Assembly (NCBI GenBank): GCA_945901405.1
Contig: CAMDLH010000006.1
Coordinates: 1-64,000 of the forward strand
From: Bordetella parapertussis
Lineage (GTDB): Bacteria > Pseudomonadota > Gammaproteobacteria > Burkholderiales > SG8-41
Length of the DNA stretch: 64,000 nucleotides
Direction: 5' to 3'
Positions 53,159-61,925 of this stretch are shown piece after piece; within the stretch, counting starts at the first letter, position 1, and each line of letters opens with the position of its first letter. The notes under the pieces were generated by a model, which made no database searches, was not told the DNA's origin, and worked only from the letters and a program-made list of their open reading frames with translations. Both the position numbers and the translations under genes were made by a program.

Positions 53159-55804
53159 TTACACCTTGCGTATCGAACACACCGTATCGAACCAGCCCTG
53201 CATGCCCACCAGCGGCGCAGGCTGCACCGGCAGAATACCGTTGATGTTGTAACCCGCACCAGTGCCGCCGTTACGCTCGTCCCACCAGATGTCATCGACG
53301 AGATCCTGATCCTCGGCAATCACATTGTCGTCCCACGCATCGAGCGCTTGCTTGCCTCCGTTGCGTGCGTTGGCGGCGCGGCCATGCCACGGGTTGCCCA
53401 GCGTGTTCGACACCGCCAGTACGCGCGGATGGATGCCTTCGGTCACAAACGCAGGTATCACCGCGCGGCCCAGCACCTTGCCGCCACCCGTCATCATGTG
53501 CCCTGACGGTCGATACGTCGTGATTTCGACCATGTCGCCCGTGCGTATGCCGTGCCGCGCCGCTGCTTCGGTGTGTATCCACATCGGGTTGTGATGCACG
53601 ATCTCCGACAGGTATTTTTGCGATTGCGTGCGGCCCTGCGTATGCACGTTCCACTTGAAGGTCACCAGATGCAGTTGATCCGGCTTCATGTTCGCAATGG
53701 ACGGAACCGGAAAATACTCCGGCATTCCGCTCTGGAAATCCTCGGTGAAGCCGGTCTGCTTCGCCGCCGCCTCGATGTCCGGGTGATACACCGAAAACTT
53801 GCGCGAGGGCGTGATGAAGCCGCGCTTCGGCTTGCCATCCACCATCAGACCAGCTGCGGTTTCGCGCCCATCGGCACCTTTACGGTAAATGATCTGCGTG
53901 GCCTCGTCGACGCGGGTGTCTTTGGTCTCGGCGGCAGTCAAATCCCAGTTGTAAAGATCGTAATACTTGGGCTTGGACATATCCTGCCACACGCCGTGCG
54001 CCTTCATGTACTCGAAGCCGTCTTCGCCGACGCGCTTGGTGAGCGCGCCGCAGCGTTGGCGTATCCAGTCTTCGTGATCCTTGAACTGGAAATAACGCGC
54101 CGTATCCGGCCCCACGCGTTGGGCAATATCGATCAGCGAATCAACAAAGCTCTTGCATTCGCCCGGCGGCTGCACGATGGGTTGGCGCAGCGTGACGTAA
54201 TCGCGCAGTTCCATGTTATTACGCGTGTCGAAGCCCCAGCGTTCCATGTAGCTCGCATCGGGCAATATCATGTCCGCCCAGTGCGCCTGCTCCGAATAAA
54301 CAATATCGGAACACGCGTGGAACGGCACCAGTTTTTCATCCGACAGCACATCAACGGTCAACGTGCGCCCCTCGGGCCAGGTCTGCGGCGAGGCGACGGT
54401 GTACGACAGGAGTACCTGAATTTTCCCGCGCCCTTCCTTGATGTATTGATAAACAATCTGGCCCACTTTCATGCGCTGCCATTTGTTGGCGAGCGGCCAT
54501 TCGGGTGGATTCTCGATAGCACTTTGCGCCTTGGGCGCGGGCGGCGCCGGCTGCGGTTGCGGGAACACCGTCGGCGGCACGCGTGTCGGCTCTACAGTGT
54601 AGCAATAGCCACCCGCCTTTCCGATACTGCCGACGATGGCATTGAGCAGCACGATCGCGCGATCGCTGTTAAAGCCATTATAGTGCGCGCCCGCGCCGCG
54701 ATTGGAGAAGGCCACCGCCGCTGGGGCGGCCTGCGCGAACTCAAGAGCCACGCGCCGAATGTCGGCGGCCTTGATGCCGGACACCTGCTCTGCCCACTCC
54801 GGCGTGTAGCGCGACATCCATTCCTTCAGATCGGCGGCGTTGACATTGCTCCAGGTATCAAGCCACTTTGCATCGTGTTTGTTCGCCATCATGATGGCGT
54901 TACCCATCGCGAGCGCTATGGCGCCGTCGCTGCCCGGATTTGGCGCAAACCATTCATCCGCGCGGCCAGCGGTATTCGACAGCCGCACATCAAAGTAAAC
55001 GAACTTCGCCCCATTATCAAAACGCCCGCGGATGATGCGCTTGGCGGCGTGGATCGCACCCTGGTGCGCCTCATAAACATTCGCGCCGAAATCGATGATG
55101 TACTTGCTGCGCTCGAAGTCGCCCGACTCCCAATCGGTTTCACCGAGGCTCACATAGTTGGCCGCGCGTTTATTGGATGAACACAGCGCGCGGTGATTAA
55201 ACAGCGACGGCGAACCTATGGCATTCAGAAAGCGCCCCATCTCCTCGGCCAGACGCGAGCGGCCAATCTGGATCGCGACTTCCTCTGGCTTGCCTTCATC
55301 CATGGCCTTGCGGATGCGGCGCGCGATTTCAGTGTGCGCTTCCTCCCACGTAATGCGCATCCACTTACCCTCACCGCGCTTGCCCACGCGCTTTAACGGG
55401 AACAGCAGCCGCTCCGGGTAATCGTTGATGGTGGGGCCGCTTTGCCCCTTGGCGCACAGCGACTTGCCATTGTTCGGGTCTTCCGGGTTGCCGCCGATTT
55501 TCACCAGCTTGCCGTCGATGACATAGCCTTGAATGCCGCACACGGTGGAGCAATTCAGGCATACGCCCTTGACGATCGTGGCCTTGGTGTAGTCGTTCTG
55601 CAAGCGGCCTTTGCCATTGGGCCGGCGCTTGGCCTTGCGCTGGCCGATGAGTTCTTTTTTCTTCGAGCCAAAAAGCTGCGCTTCGGCATCCGTGGGCGTG
55701 AGAAAAATTGTTTCGCCCAGCGCGAGCGTGGACAGCGCGCCAAAACCGGTCTTGATGAACTCACGACGTGTAACGCCGTGATCGTGACTATTGCGCCGTT
55801 TCAT
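53159..55804 (-). CDS. TAT-exported molybdopterin-dependent oxidoreductase, catalytic subunit (DMSO reductase family)
   Basis: TAT motif TRREFIKTGFGALSTLALG; Fe-S motif CLNCSTVCGIQGYVIDGKLVKIGGNPEDPNNGKSLCAKG; ALCSSNKRAANY; MILPDASYMERWGFD. Confidence 0.9.
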   Translation of the reverse strand: MKRRNSHDHGVTRREFIKTGFGALSTLALGETIFLTPTDAEAQLFGSKKKELIGQRKAKRRPNGKGRLQNDYTKATIVKGVCLNCSTVCGIQGYVIDGKLVKIGGNPEDPNNGKSLCAKGQSGPTINDYPERLLFPLKRVGKRGEGKWMRITWEEAHTEIARRIRKAMDEGKPEEVAIQIGRSRLAEEMGRFLNAIGSPSLFNHRALCSSNKRAANYVSLGETDWESGDFERSKYIIDFGANVYEAHQGAIHAAKRIIRGRFDNGAKFVYFDVRLSNTAGRADEWFAPNPGSDGAIALAMGNAIMMANKHDAKWLDTWSNVNAADLKEWMSRYTPEWAEQVSGIKAADIRRVALEFAQAAPAAVAFSNRGAGAHYNGFNSDRAIVLLNAIVGSIGKAGGYCYTVEPTRVPPTVFPQPQPAPPAPKAQSAIENPPEWPLANKWQRMKVGQIVYQYIKEGRGKIQVLLSYTVASPQTWPEGRTLTVDVLSDEKLVPFHACSDIVYSEQAHWADMILPDASYMERWGFDTRNNMELRDYVTLRQPIVQPPGECKSFVDSLIDIAQRVGPDTARYFQFKDHEDWIRQRCGALTKRVGEDGFEYMKAHGVWQDMSKPKYYDLYNWDLTAAETKDTRVDEATQIIYRKGADGRETAAGLMVDGKPKRGFITPSRKFSVYHPDIEAAAKQTGFTEDFQSGMPEYFPVPSIANMKPDQLHLVTFKWNVHTQGRTQSQKYLSEIVHHNPMWIHTEAAARHGIRTGDMVEITTYRPSGHMMTGGGKVLGRAVIPAFVTEGIHPRVLAVSNTLGNPWHGRAANARNGGKQALDAWDDNVIAEDQDLVDDIWWDERNGGTGAGYNINGILPVQPAPLVGMQGWFDTVCSIRKV

Positions 55805-56610
55805 GCTTTGCCTCCTTTGCCCACGCCACCGGGATTGGGCAGGTAATCAACCAGATTCTTCGCCGGCTCGACCCGCGCCCACGTCACGCGCTTGCGCCTG
55901 GGAAACTCAGCTTCAAGCTGCGCCCAGGTTTCGATCTCATACGAATACGGATCGTGTACGCGGCCCTTGGGAATCTTCTTCTCCATTTCCTTTGCGTGGC
56001 CCTTGTAGGCGACCGAAGGCTTGGTGTTTTCCTCGGGCTTTAATACCGCGGTCTGCTTGCCGTGTTTTGCCATGAAGCGCGAGTACGGCGACTGCGCATC
56101 ATTCGCGTCGCCAAAGTAAAACACTTCCGCCGGGCAGGTCTCGGCACACGCCGGCTCCATGCCTACGCTCAGGCGCTGCGAGCAGAAATCGCATTTGTCG
56201 GCGACATCGTTATCGTCGCATCCAATGGCGGCATACGGGCACGCCTTTTCGCAGTCGCCGGAGTGATCGCATTTGTCGGGATCGATGCGCACAATGCCGT
56301 CGGCGAGGCGATTGATCGCGTCGGTTGGACACGCCTTCAGGCACGGCGCATCTTCACACTGCATGCACAGCGTGGGCAGAAAGTTGCGTTTGACTTGTGG
56401 GAATTTGCCATGCTCCCAGTAATAGACTTTGGTACGGTAGCGTCCGAGCGGTACGCTGTTTTCAACCTTGCATGCTACAGAGCAGGCGTGGCAGCCGATG
56501 CATCGATCAACATCCAGCGCCATTTTCCAGCGCGGCGGCTTGCCGGTAGCGGGGTTGAGGGTGACGGGAGCGCCTATCGCGGGTGAGAGTAACTTCAGGC
56601 TATCGGTCAT
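55801..56610 (-). CDS. 4Fe-4S ferredoxin-type electron-transfer subunit (PsrB/PhsB/SoeB-like)
   Basis: MALDVDRCIGCHACSVACKVENSVPLGRYR...LPTLCMQCEDAPCLKACPTDAINRLADGIVRIDPDKCDHSGDCEKACPYAAIGCDDNDVADKCDFCSQRLSVGMEPACAETCP; ATGA overlap with catalytic subunit. Confidence 0.9.
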   Translation of the reverse strand: MTDSLKLLSPAIGAPVTLNPATGKPPRWKMALDVDRCIGCHACSVACKVENSVPLGRYRTKVYYWEHGKFPQVKRNFLPTLCMQCEDAPCLKACPTDAINRLADGIVRIDPDKCDHSGDCEKACPYAAIGCDDNDVADKCDFCSQRLSVGMEPACAETCPAEVFYFGDANDAQSPYSRFMAKHGKQTAVLKPEENTKPSVAYKGHAKEMEKKIPKGRVHDPYSYEIETWAQLEAEFPRRKRVTWARVEPAKNLVDYLPNPGGVGKGGKA

Positions 56611-56929
56611 TGAATCCTCCACGCAAAGAGCAATGGCCGGAATCCGGGGCAACAGCAGCGATACCGCAAACAACACGGCGAGTACGTGAACGGCTTGCTA
56701 TCAACATGATCTGGTTCTCCTGTTTAAAATCCTACCAATGAATGAATGATAAATACTGAAAAAAACAGCCACTGAGCTGTTTGACTCAAGGATAACGACT
56801 TTAATTATAAGGCTAGTCGCCGCGAACCTTTGCAATTCAGTTGATCCTGCTGTAACTTCTGATCCGTGGAAGACTGGCGCAAGCCGGCTTCCTTTACCGT
56901 GTTAATCAACCTTTAATGGGAGCATCGCC

Positions 56930-57037
56930 ATGATCGATTTAAGCCCTTCCCGCACGCGTCTATGTGTCACCAGTTTCGCCGCGCAAGTTCGCGCGGGTCA
57001 AGCCGGCACTTCATATCCTCATATCAATTTAGCCTAG
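56930..57037 (+). CDS. putative 35-aa leader peptide (uORF) of the ABC transporter operon
   Basis: SD-like GGGAG upstream; MIDLSPSRTRLCVTSFAAQVRAGQAGTSYPHINLA*; ends 16 nt before the transporter ATG; contains hairpin CCGCGC-AAGTTC-GCGCGG. Confidence 0.4.
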   Translation: MIDLSPSRTRLCVTSFAAQVRAGQAGTSYPHINLA

Positions 57038-57053
57038 TAGAAAAGGAAACAAA

Positions 57054-57947
57054 ATGTTATCAACGACATCATTCCTGGCTCGCGCTTCTGCTTGCCTGCG
57101 CACTTTCCTGGTCGCTCTTGGCCTGACTGCAATCGGTGCGGCGCCGGCCCTGGCCCAGCAGCAAGTTCTCAAAGTCACCACCATTCCCGAAGAAGCCGCC
57201 ACCGAACAAATGCGCAAGTTCGGCCCCATCACCAAATATCTTGAGCGCGTGCTCAATATGAAAGTCGAGTTCACCCCGGTGAGCGACTATCCGGCCGCGG
57301 TGGAAGCGCTGGTCAACAAGCAGGTCGATGTGGTCTGGTTTGGCGGTTTTACCCACGTGCAGGCGCAACTGCGCTCCGGCGGCAAGATCGTGCCCATCGC
57401 GCAGCGCGAGGAAGACACGCAGTTCCGCTCTGTGTTCATCACCCAGACCGACTCCGGTATCAAGGCATTGACCGACCTGAAAGGCAAGCAAGTCAGTTTC
57501 GGCTCGCAATCGAGTACTTCCGGCCACCTGATGCCGCGCAGCTTCCTGTTGCAGGCAAAGATCGATCCCGACAAGGATTTCAAGCGCGTGGCTTACTCCG
57601 GCGCGCATGACGCCACCATCGCATCCGTGGTCGGTGGCCGTGTCGATGCCGCGGCGCTCGACATCACCGTGTGGCGCAGATTCGTCGAGGACAAAAAGGT
57701 CGACACCACCAAGGTAGACGTATTCTTTACCACGGCGCCGTATTTCAATTACAACTGGTCGGTGCATGCCGACATGCCGGCGGCACTTCGCGAGCGCATC
57801 ACTAAGGCGCTGCTTGATCTGTCGATGGCGAATCCGGAAGGCAAGGAAATCCTGACGTTAAACCGCGCCACCAAATACATCCCCACCCGGGCGGAGAACT
57901 ATCGCGATCTGGAAGCTGCGGGACGCAGCGCCGGCCTGATCAAGTAA
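57054..57947 (+). CDS. PhnD-like periplasmic binding protein (putative selenate/oxyanion ABC transporter)
   Basis: LKVTTIPEEAATEQMRKFGPITKYLERVLNMKVEFTPVSDYPAAVEALVNKQVDVVWFGGFTHVQAQLRSGGKIVPIAQREEDTQFRSVFIT...KQVSFGSQSSTSGHLMPRSFLLQAKIDPDKDF. Confidence 0.88.
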   Translation: MLSTTSFLARASACLRTFLVALGLTAIGAAPALAQQQVLKVTTIPEEAATEQMRKFGPITKYLERVLNMKVEFTPVSDYPAAVEALVNKQVDVVWFGGFTHVQAQLRSGGKIVPIAQREEDTQFRSVFITQTDSGIKALTDLKGKQVSFGSQSSTSGHLMPRSFLLQAKIDPDKDFKRVAYSGAHDATIASVVGGRVDAAALDITVWRRFVEDKKVDTTKVDVFFTTAPYFNYNWSVHADMPAALRERITKALLDLSMANPEGKEILTLNRATKYIPTRAENYRDLEAAGRSAGLIK

Positions 57948-57962
57948 CGCGCCAGTACACGA

Positions 57963-58802
57963 ATGCGCATCTCCATCGCCGGCCTGTCGGCCCGGCATCG
58001 CGCTGCCGCTGCCGGCGCGCCGGCGGCCTTGAAGCCGGTGACGATCACGATTGCCCCCGGCGAGCAAGTGGCGGTCATCGGCCCGTCGGGCGCGGGCAAG
58101 ACCACGCTGCTGCATGCGCTGGCGTGCGCGTTGCGGCCCGTGGCGGGGACGCTCGAACTCGACGGCGTCGATCCCTGGAAACTGTCCGTGGCGCGGTTGC
58201 AAAAACTGCGCGGCCTACTGTTTCTGGCGCCGCAGTCGCCGCCGCTGCCGCCACGTCAGCGCGTCATCACCGCGGTACTCGCGGCGCGACTCCCGCGCCA
58301 GTCGCTCGCGGCCAGCCTGCGTTCCTTGATTTACCCGACCCACATTGCCGAAGCCGAAGCCGCGCTGGCGCGGTTCGACCTTGCCAACAAACTGTGGGAC
58401 CGCGTGGACCGGCTCTCCGGCGGCGAGCGCCAGCGCGTCGGACTTGCCCGCGCGCTGGTGTCAGCGGCCTCGCTGTGGCTGGTGGACGAACCGCTGTCGT
58501 CGCTGGATCCTTCACGCGCGGCACAGGCCATCGACAGTCTCACGCAATCTGCGCGTGAACACGGCGCAACCCTGATAACCACGCTGCACCAGGTCGATGT
58601 CGCCACGCGCTTTGCGCGCGTGATCGGTCTGCGTGATGGGGAGTTGCACTTCGATCTGCCATCGCAGGATGTCACGCGGGAGCGGCTGGCGGCGCTGTAC
58701 ACGCAACATGAACACGAATTGCTCGGCTCCGCGCCGGCGCCGGACACGCCCGACAATGACGTGCCGGGCAACCTGGCGCCGGCGGCAATGTATTGCCGCT
58801 GA
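57963..58802 (+). CDS. ABC transporter ATP-binding protein
   Basis: Walker A IGPSGAGKTTLLHAL, signature LSGGERQRVGLARALV, Walker B LWLVDEPLSSLD. Confidence 0.95.
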   Translation: MRISIAGLSARHRAAAAGAPAALKPVTITIAPGEQVAVIGPSGAGKTTLLHALACALRPVAGTLELDGVDPWKLSVARLQKLRGLLFLAPQSPPLPPRQRVITAVLAARLPRQSLAASLRSLIYPTHIAEAEAALARFDLANKLWDRVDRLSGGERQRVGLARALVSAASLWLVDEPLSSLDPSRAAQAIDSLTQSAREHGATLITTLHQVDVATRFARVIGLRDGELHFDLPSQDVTRERLAALYTQHEHELLGSAPAPDTPDNDVPGNLAPAAMYCR

Positions 58803-58811
58803 CGACCCGCC

Positions 58812-59657
58812 TTGAACGACACCGCCTCCGCCGCCCTGCCTTCCCCGCGTTTGCGCGATCCGGCATGGGTTTCGCGCGTGTTCTGGACCAGCGTCGCGCT
58901 GGTATTGCTGGCGCCCATGCTGGTGCTCACCGAATTCAAGCCCTGGACGCTGTTTGAACCCGCGACCCTCAAATCGACCAAACGCTTTCTCGCGGATTTT
59001 TTTCCACCCAAAATCGAAGGCGAGTTTCTGCTGCTGGTAGCGCGCGAGTGCTGGCGCACGGTCGCCATCGCTACAGCGGGCATGGCGCTGGCGCTGCTGA
59101 TCGCCATACCGCTCACGCTGCTGTCCACCAGCGCGCTGTCCGTTTCGGCGCTGCCGGGACGTATGAACACGATTCCCCTTGTTATCCGGCAAGCCACGCG
59201 CTGGCTGCTCATCGTGCTGCGCAGCGTGCCCGAACTGGTGTGGGCGCTGGTGTTCGTGCGCGTGGTCGGCTTGGGGCCTACCGCAGGGGTGCTCGCCATC
59301 GCACTCACCTACGGCGGCATGCTGGGCAAGGTCTACGGCGAAATTCTCGAAAGCGATGAGTCGCACGCCACCAACACCCTGCTGCGTAACGGCGCCGGAC
59401 GCCTGCAGGCGTTTTTCTACGGACTGCTGCCGCAAAGTTCGGCGGAACTGACAAGCTACACCGTCTATCGCTGGGAATGTGCGATCCGCTCTTCGGCCGT
59501 ACTCGGCTTCGTGGGCGCGGGCGGGCTGGGGCAACAAATGGATAACTCGATGAAAATGTTCCAGGGCGGCGAAGTCGCGACCATGCTCATCGTCTTCATG
59601 CTGCTGGTATGGCTGGCCGATTACGCCAGCGCCTGGCTGCGGCGGGTACTCGCATGA
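58812..59657 (+). CDS. ABC transporter permease (PhnE-like)
   Basis: MALALLIAIPLTLLSTSALS...RSVPELVWALVFVRVVGLGPTAGVLAIALTYGGMLGKVYGEILES...VLGFVGAGGLGQQMDNSM; TTG start. Confidence 0.9.
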   Translation: MNDTASAALPSPRLRDPAWVSRVFWTSVALVLLAPMLVLTEFKPWTLFEPATLKSTKRFLADFFPPKIEGEFLLLVARECWRTVAIATAGMALALLIAIPLTLLSTSALSVSALPGRMNTIPLVIRQATRWLLIVLRSVPELVWALVFVRVVGLGPTAGVLAIALTYGGMLGKVYGEILESDESHATNTLLRNGAGRLQAFFYGLLPQSSAELTSYTVYRWECAIRSSAVLGFVGAGGLGQQMDNSMKMFQGGEVATMLIVFMLLVWLADYASAWLRRVLA

Positions 59658-60496
59658 GTGACCATTCCCCCAAACCGCCGCCGCCGGCCAACGAGGCCTA
59701 CCGCCTGCCGCCGAAACTATTCAACGCGCGCTGCACTGCGTGCTGGTTCATGGCGGGTCTGGCCGCACTGACAGTGGCGAGCTTCTGGACGCTGGATTTA
59801 CAGTGGGCGAAGTTTTTGTCCGTGGATTCCGCGCGCAAGATGGGCAAGTTCCTCGGCGAACTGTTGTCGCCATCCGTCAATCCGGCGTTTCTGCAAAAAC
59901 TTGCGGTGGCCAGCCTCGAAACCATCGCCATGTCCGCGCTGGGCACGCTGCTGGCCGTGATCGGCGGCCTGGCGCTGGCGCTACCCGCGAGCCGCACGCA
60001 TGCCGAGGACAGGGCGTTGTGGCGCACACCGGCGCGGCTCATTCTGAACGGGTTGCGCAGCATCCCGGAACTGGTGTGGGCGGCGCTGCTGATTATCTCC
60101 GCCGGCCTGGGCCCGTTCGCCGGCACGCTGGCGCTGGGGCTGCACACCACCGGCGTGCTGGGCCGGTTATTCGCCGAGGCCATCGAGAACGCGCCGCCCG
60201 GGCCTGCCTACGCGCTGCGTGTGCAAGGCGTGCCCGCGGGCCGCGTATTTCTTTACGCGACACTGGTGCAGATATTGCCGCAACTGATGTCATACACGCT
60301 GTACCGCTGGGAAAACAACATCCGCGCGGCGGCTGTTCTCGGCATCGTCGGCGGCGGCGGTCTTGGCCAAATGCTGGCGTTCCACATGGGCCTCTTTCAC
60401 ATGAACGAAACCAGCTCCATCCTGATAGCGATGATCCTGCTGGTCGCGCTGGTGGATGTGCTGTCCTACGTGTCGCGGCGTCTGTTGCAGCGCTAG
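59654..60496 (+). CDS. ABC transporter permease (PhnE-like), second subunit
   Basis: NGLRSIPELVWAALLIISAGLGPFAGTLALGLHTTGVLGRLFAEAIENAPPGPAYALRVQGVPAGRVFLYATLVQILPQLMSYTLYRWENNIRAAAVLGIVGGGGLGQML; ATGA overlap. Confidence 0.9.
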   Translation: MSDHSPKPPPPANEAYRLPPKLFNARCTACWFMAGLAALTVASFWTLDLQWAKFLSVDSARKMGKFLGELLSPSVNPAFLQKLAVASLETIAMSALGTLLAVIGGLALALPASRTHAEDRALWRTPARLILNGLRSIPELVWAALLIISAGLGPFAGTLALGLHTTGVLGRLFAEAIENAPPGPAYALRVQGVPAGRVFLYATLVQILPQLMSYTLYRWENNIRAAAVLGIVGGGGLGQMLAFHMGLFHMNETSSILIAMILLVALVDVLSYVSRRLLQR

Positions 60497-60570
60497 GCGC
60501 GCACCCTCGCATCGCGCCTTGTTTGCAATGCCACTCAATCGACTTTTCAACACTGTTGAAGTGACGTTTT

Positions 60571-61923
60571 TTACAGCGCAAAATCCAGCGTGGCGAAGTC
60601 AGCAATCTTCTCCGCTTCGGCAAGCTGCGAGAACAAACGCTTCGCCTTGGCGCGGTCGCGATGCGCGGTGAGTTTCAAAAACTTGTCCAGCAACTCGCCG
60701 CGCGACAACGGCATCGACGGCGTGCCCTTGAAGTTGTCGCCTTCGATTGTGAGCTCCTTGCCGTTCTTCAGGTGCAGCGTCAGACGACTCGCCATGTTGA
60801 CATTGCCCTTGGTCGCGTTCATCGCTTCGAGTTTTAAGTTTTTCGATAGCGCACGAATTCGCGGGTCATTCACGCTTTGATCGCAAAACACATTGGGATC
60901 GGTGGGGTCGAGGTACAGCGCGAGTGCCGTGCTGAACGGTACGCTGTATTGCGCCATCGCCAGATCCATCGGTTCCAGTATCGCGTGGTGGCTCAGCGTC
61001 TTTTCATTGGCGGCGAGCGTAATGCGTGCAACGTCGTCGCCCTTGATGCCGTGTTTTGCCTTCAGCTCAATAGCCAGCGACACCGGCACTTGCGCATTGG
61101 CGTGACACGCAAAACGCTTGAACTTGGTCTTCATGGTGTGCCACGTCTTGCCCAGCTCTTGCGTCATCAACTCCGGCGTTGCGTCGCGGCAAAACGTATT
61201 GAGCAAACCGTATTTGCCTTCGAGCACTTGAGCCGGCCCAGTGAACCCATCACGCGCGAGTGCCGCCGCCATGAAGCCGCCCTCCGCTGCGCGCCCCAGG
61301 TGCAGACGCTTCACCAGCCCACCCGATTTTGAAAACTCCATCAGGCCTGAGCTCATAGACCCGGCGATGCCGAAAGCGTTGGCCATTTGCTCCGGGGTTT
61401 CTTCAAACAGTTTCGCCACCACGGTGGCAACGCCATACACGCCCATCACGCCGGGCGCGTGAAAGCCGAGCTTTTCCGACGAGTGATGCGCGGCTTGCCC
61501 GATGCGATAAAGCACCTCGAAACCCGCGACAAACGCCTCGATCACCTCGCGCCCGGACTTGGCGCGGCCCTGCCCCACCGCCAGCACTGGCACGGCGAGC
61601 GCCGCGCCCGGATGCATGCCCACGCTGGGTTCGCACAGGCAATCAAGCTCGAACGCATGCACCGCCGCGCCATTGGACAAACACGCAAACGGCGCGCGCA
61701 CCTTGACCGGCGTGCCCAGCACATTCGAGCCGCCGGGTGCGCTATTGCGCTTGGCGTATTCGATGACGATCTGCGTCCACGGCATGCGCGCGCCGAGCAC
61801 GCACGCGGCCATGGTGTCGATGATGCAATCCTTGGCGCGCTCGACAACCTCTTTCGGAATCTGATCGTAGTTCAAGCCAACGGCGTATTGCGCGAGCGCT
61901 TGCGATGCGGTTTGCGTGGTCAT
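60571..61923 (-). CDS. MmgE/PrpD family protein
   Basis: DCIIDTMAACVLGARMPWTQIVIEYA...SNGAAVHAFELDCLCEPSVGMHPGAALAVPVLAVGQGRAKSGREVIEAFVAGFEVLYRIGQAAHHSSEKLGFHAPGVMGVYGVAT. Confidence 0.9.
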   Translation of the reverse strand: MTTQTASQALAQYAVGLNYDQIPKEVVERAKDCIIDTMAACVLGARMPWTQIVIEYAKRNSAPGGSNVLGTPVKVRAPFACLSNGAAVHAFELDCLCEPSVGMHPGAALAVPVLAVGQGRAKSGREVIEAFVAGFEVLYRIGQAAHHSSEKLGFHAPGVMGVYGVATVVAKLFEETPEQMANAFGIAGSMSSGLMEFSKSGGLVKRLHLGRAAEGGFMAAALARDGFTGPAQVLEGKYGLLNTFCRDATPELMTQELGKTWHTMKTKFKRFACHANAQVPVSLAIELKAKHGIKGDDVARITLAANEKTLSHHAILEPMDLAMAQYSVPFSTALALYLDPTDPNVFCDQSVNDPRIRALSKNLKLEAMNATKGNVNMASRLTLHLKNGKELTIEGDNFKGTPSMPLSRGELLDKFLKLTAHRDRAKAKRLFSQLAEAEKIADFATLDFAL

Positions 61924-61925
61924 GT

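Noticed and set aside
53552-55180. 542-aa plus-strand ORF
   Set aside because: Antisense to the molybdopterin oxidoreductase catalytic subunit; low-complexity, Arg/His-rich translation.
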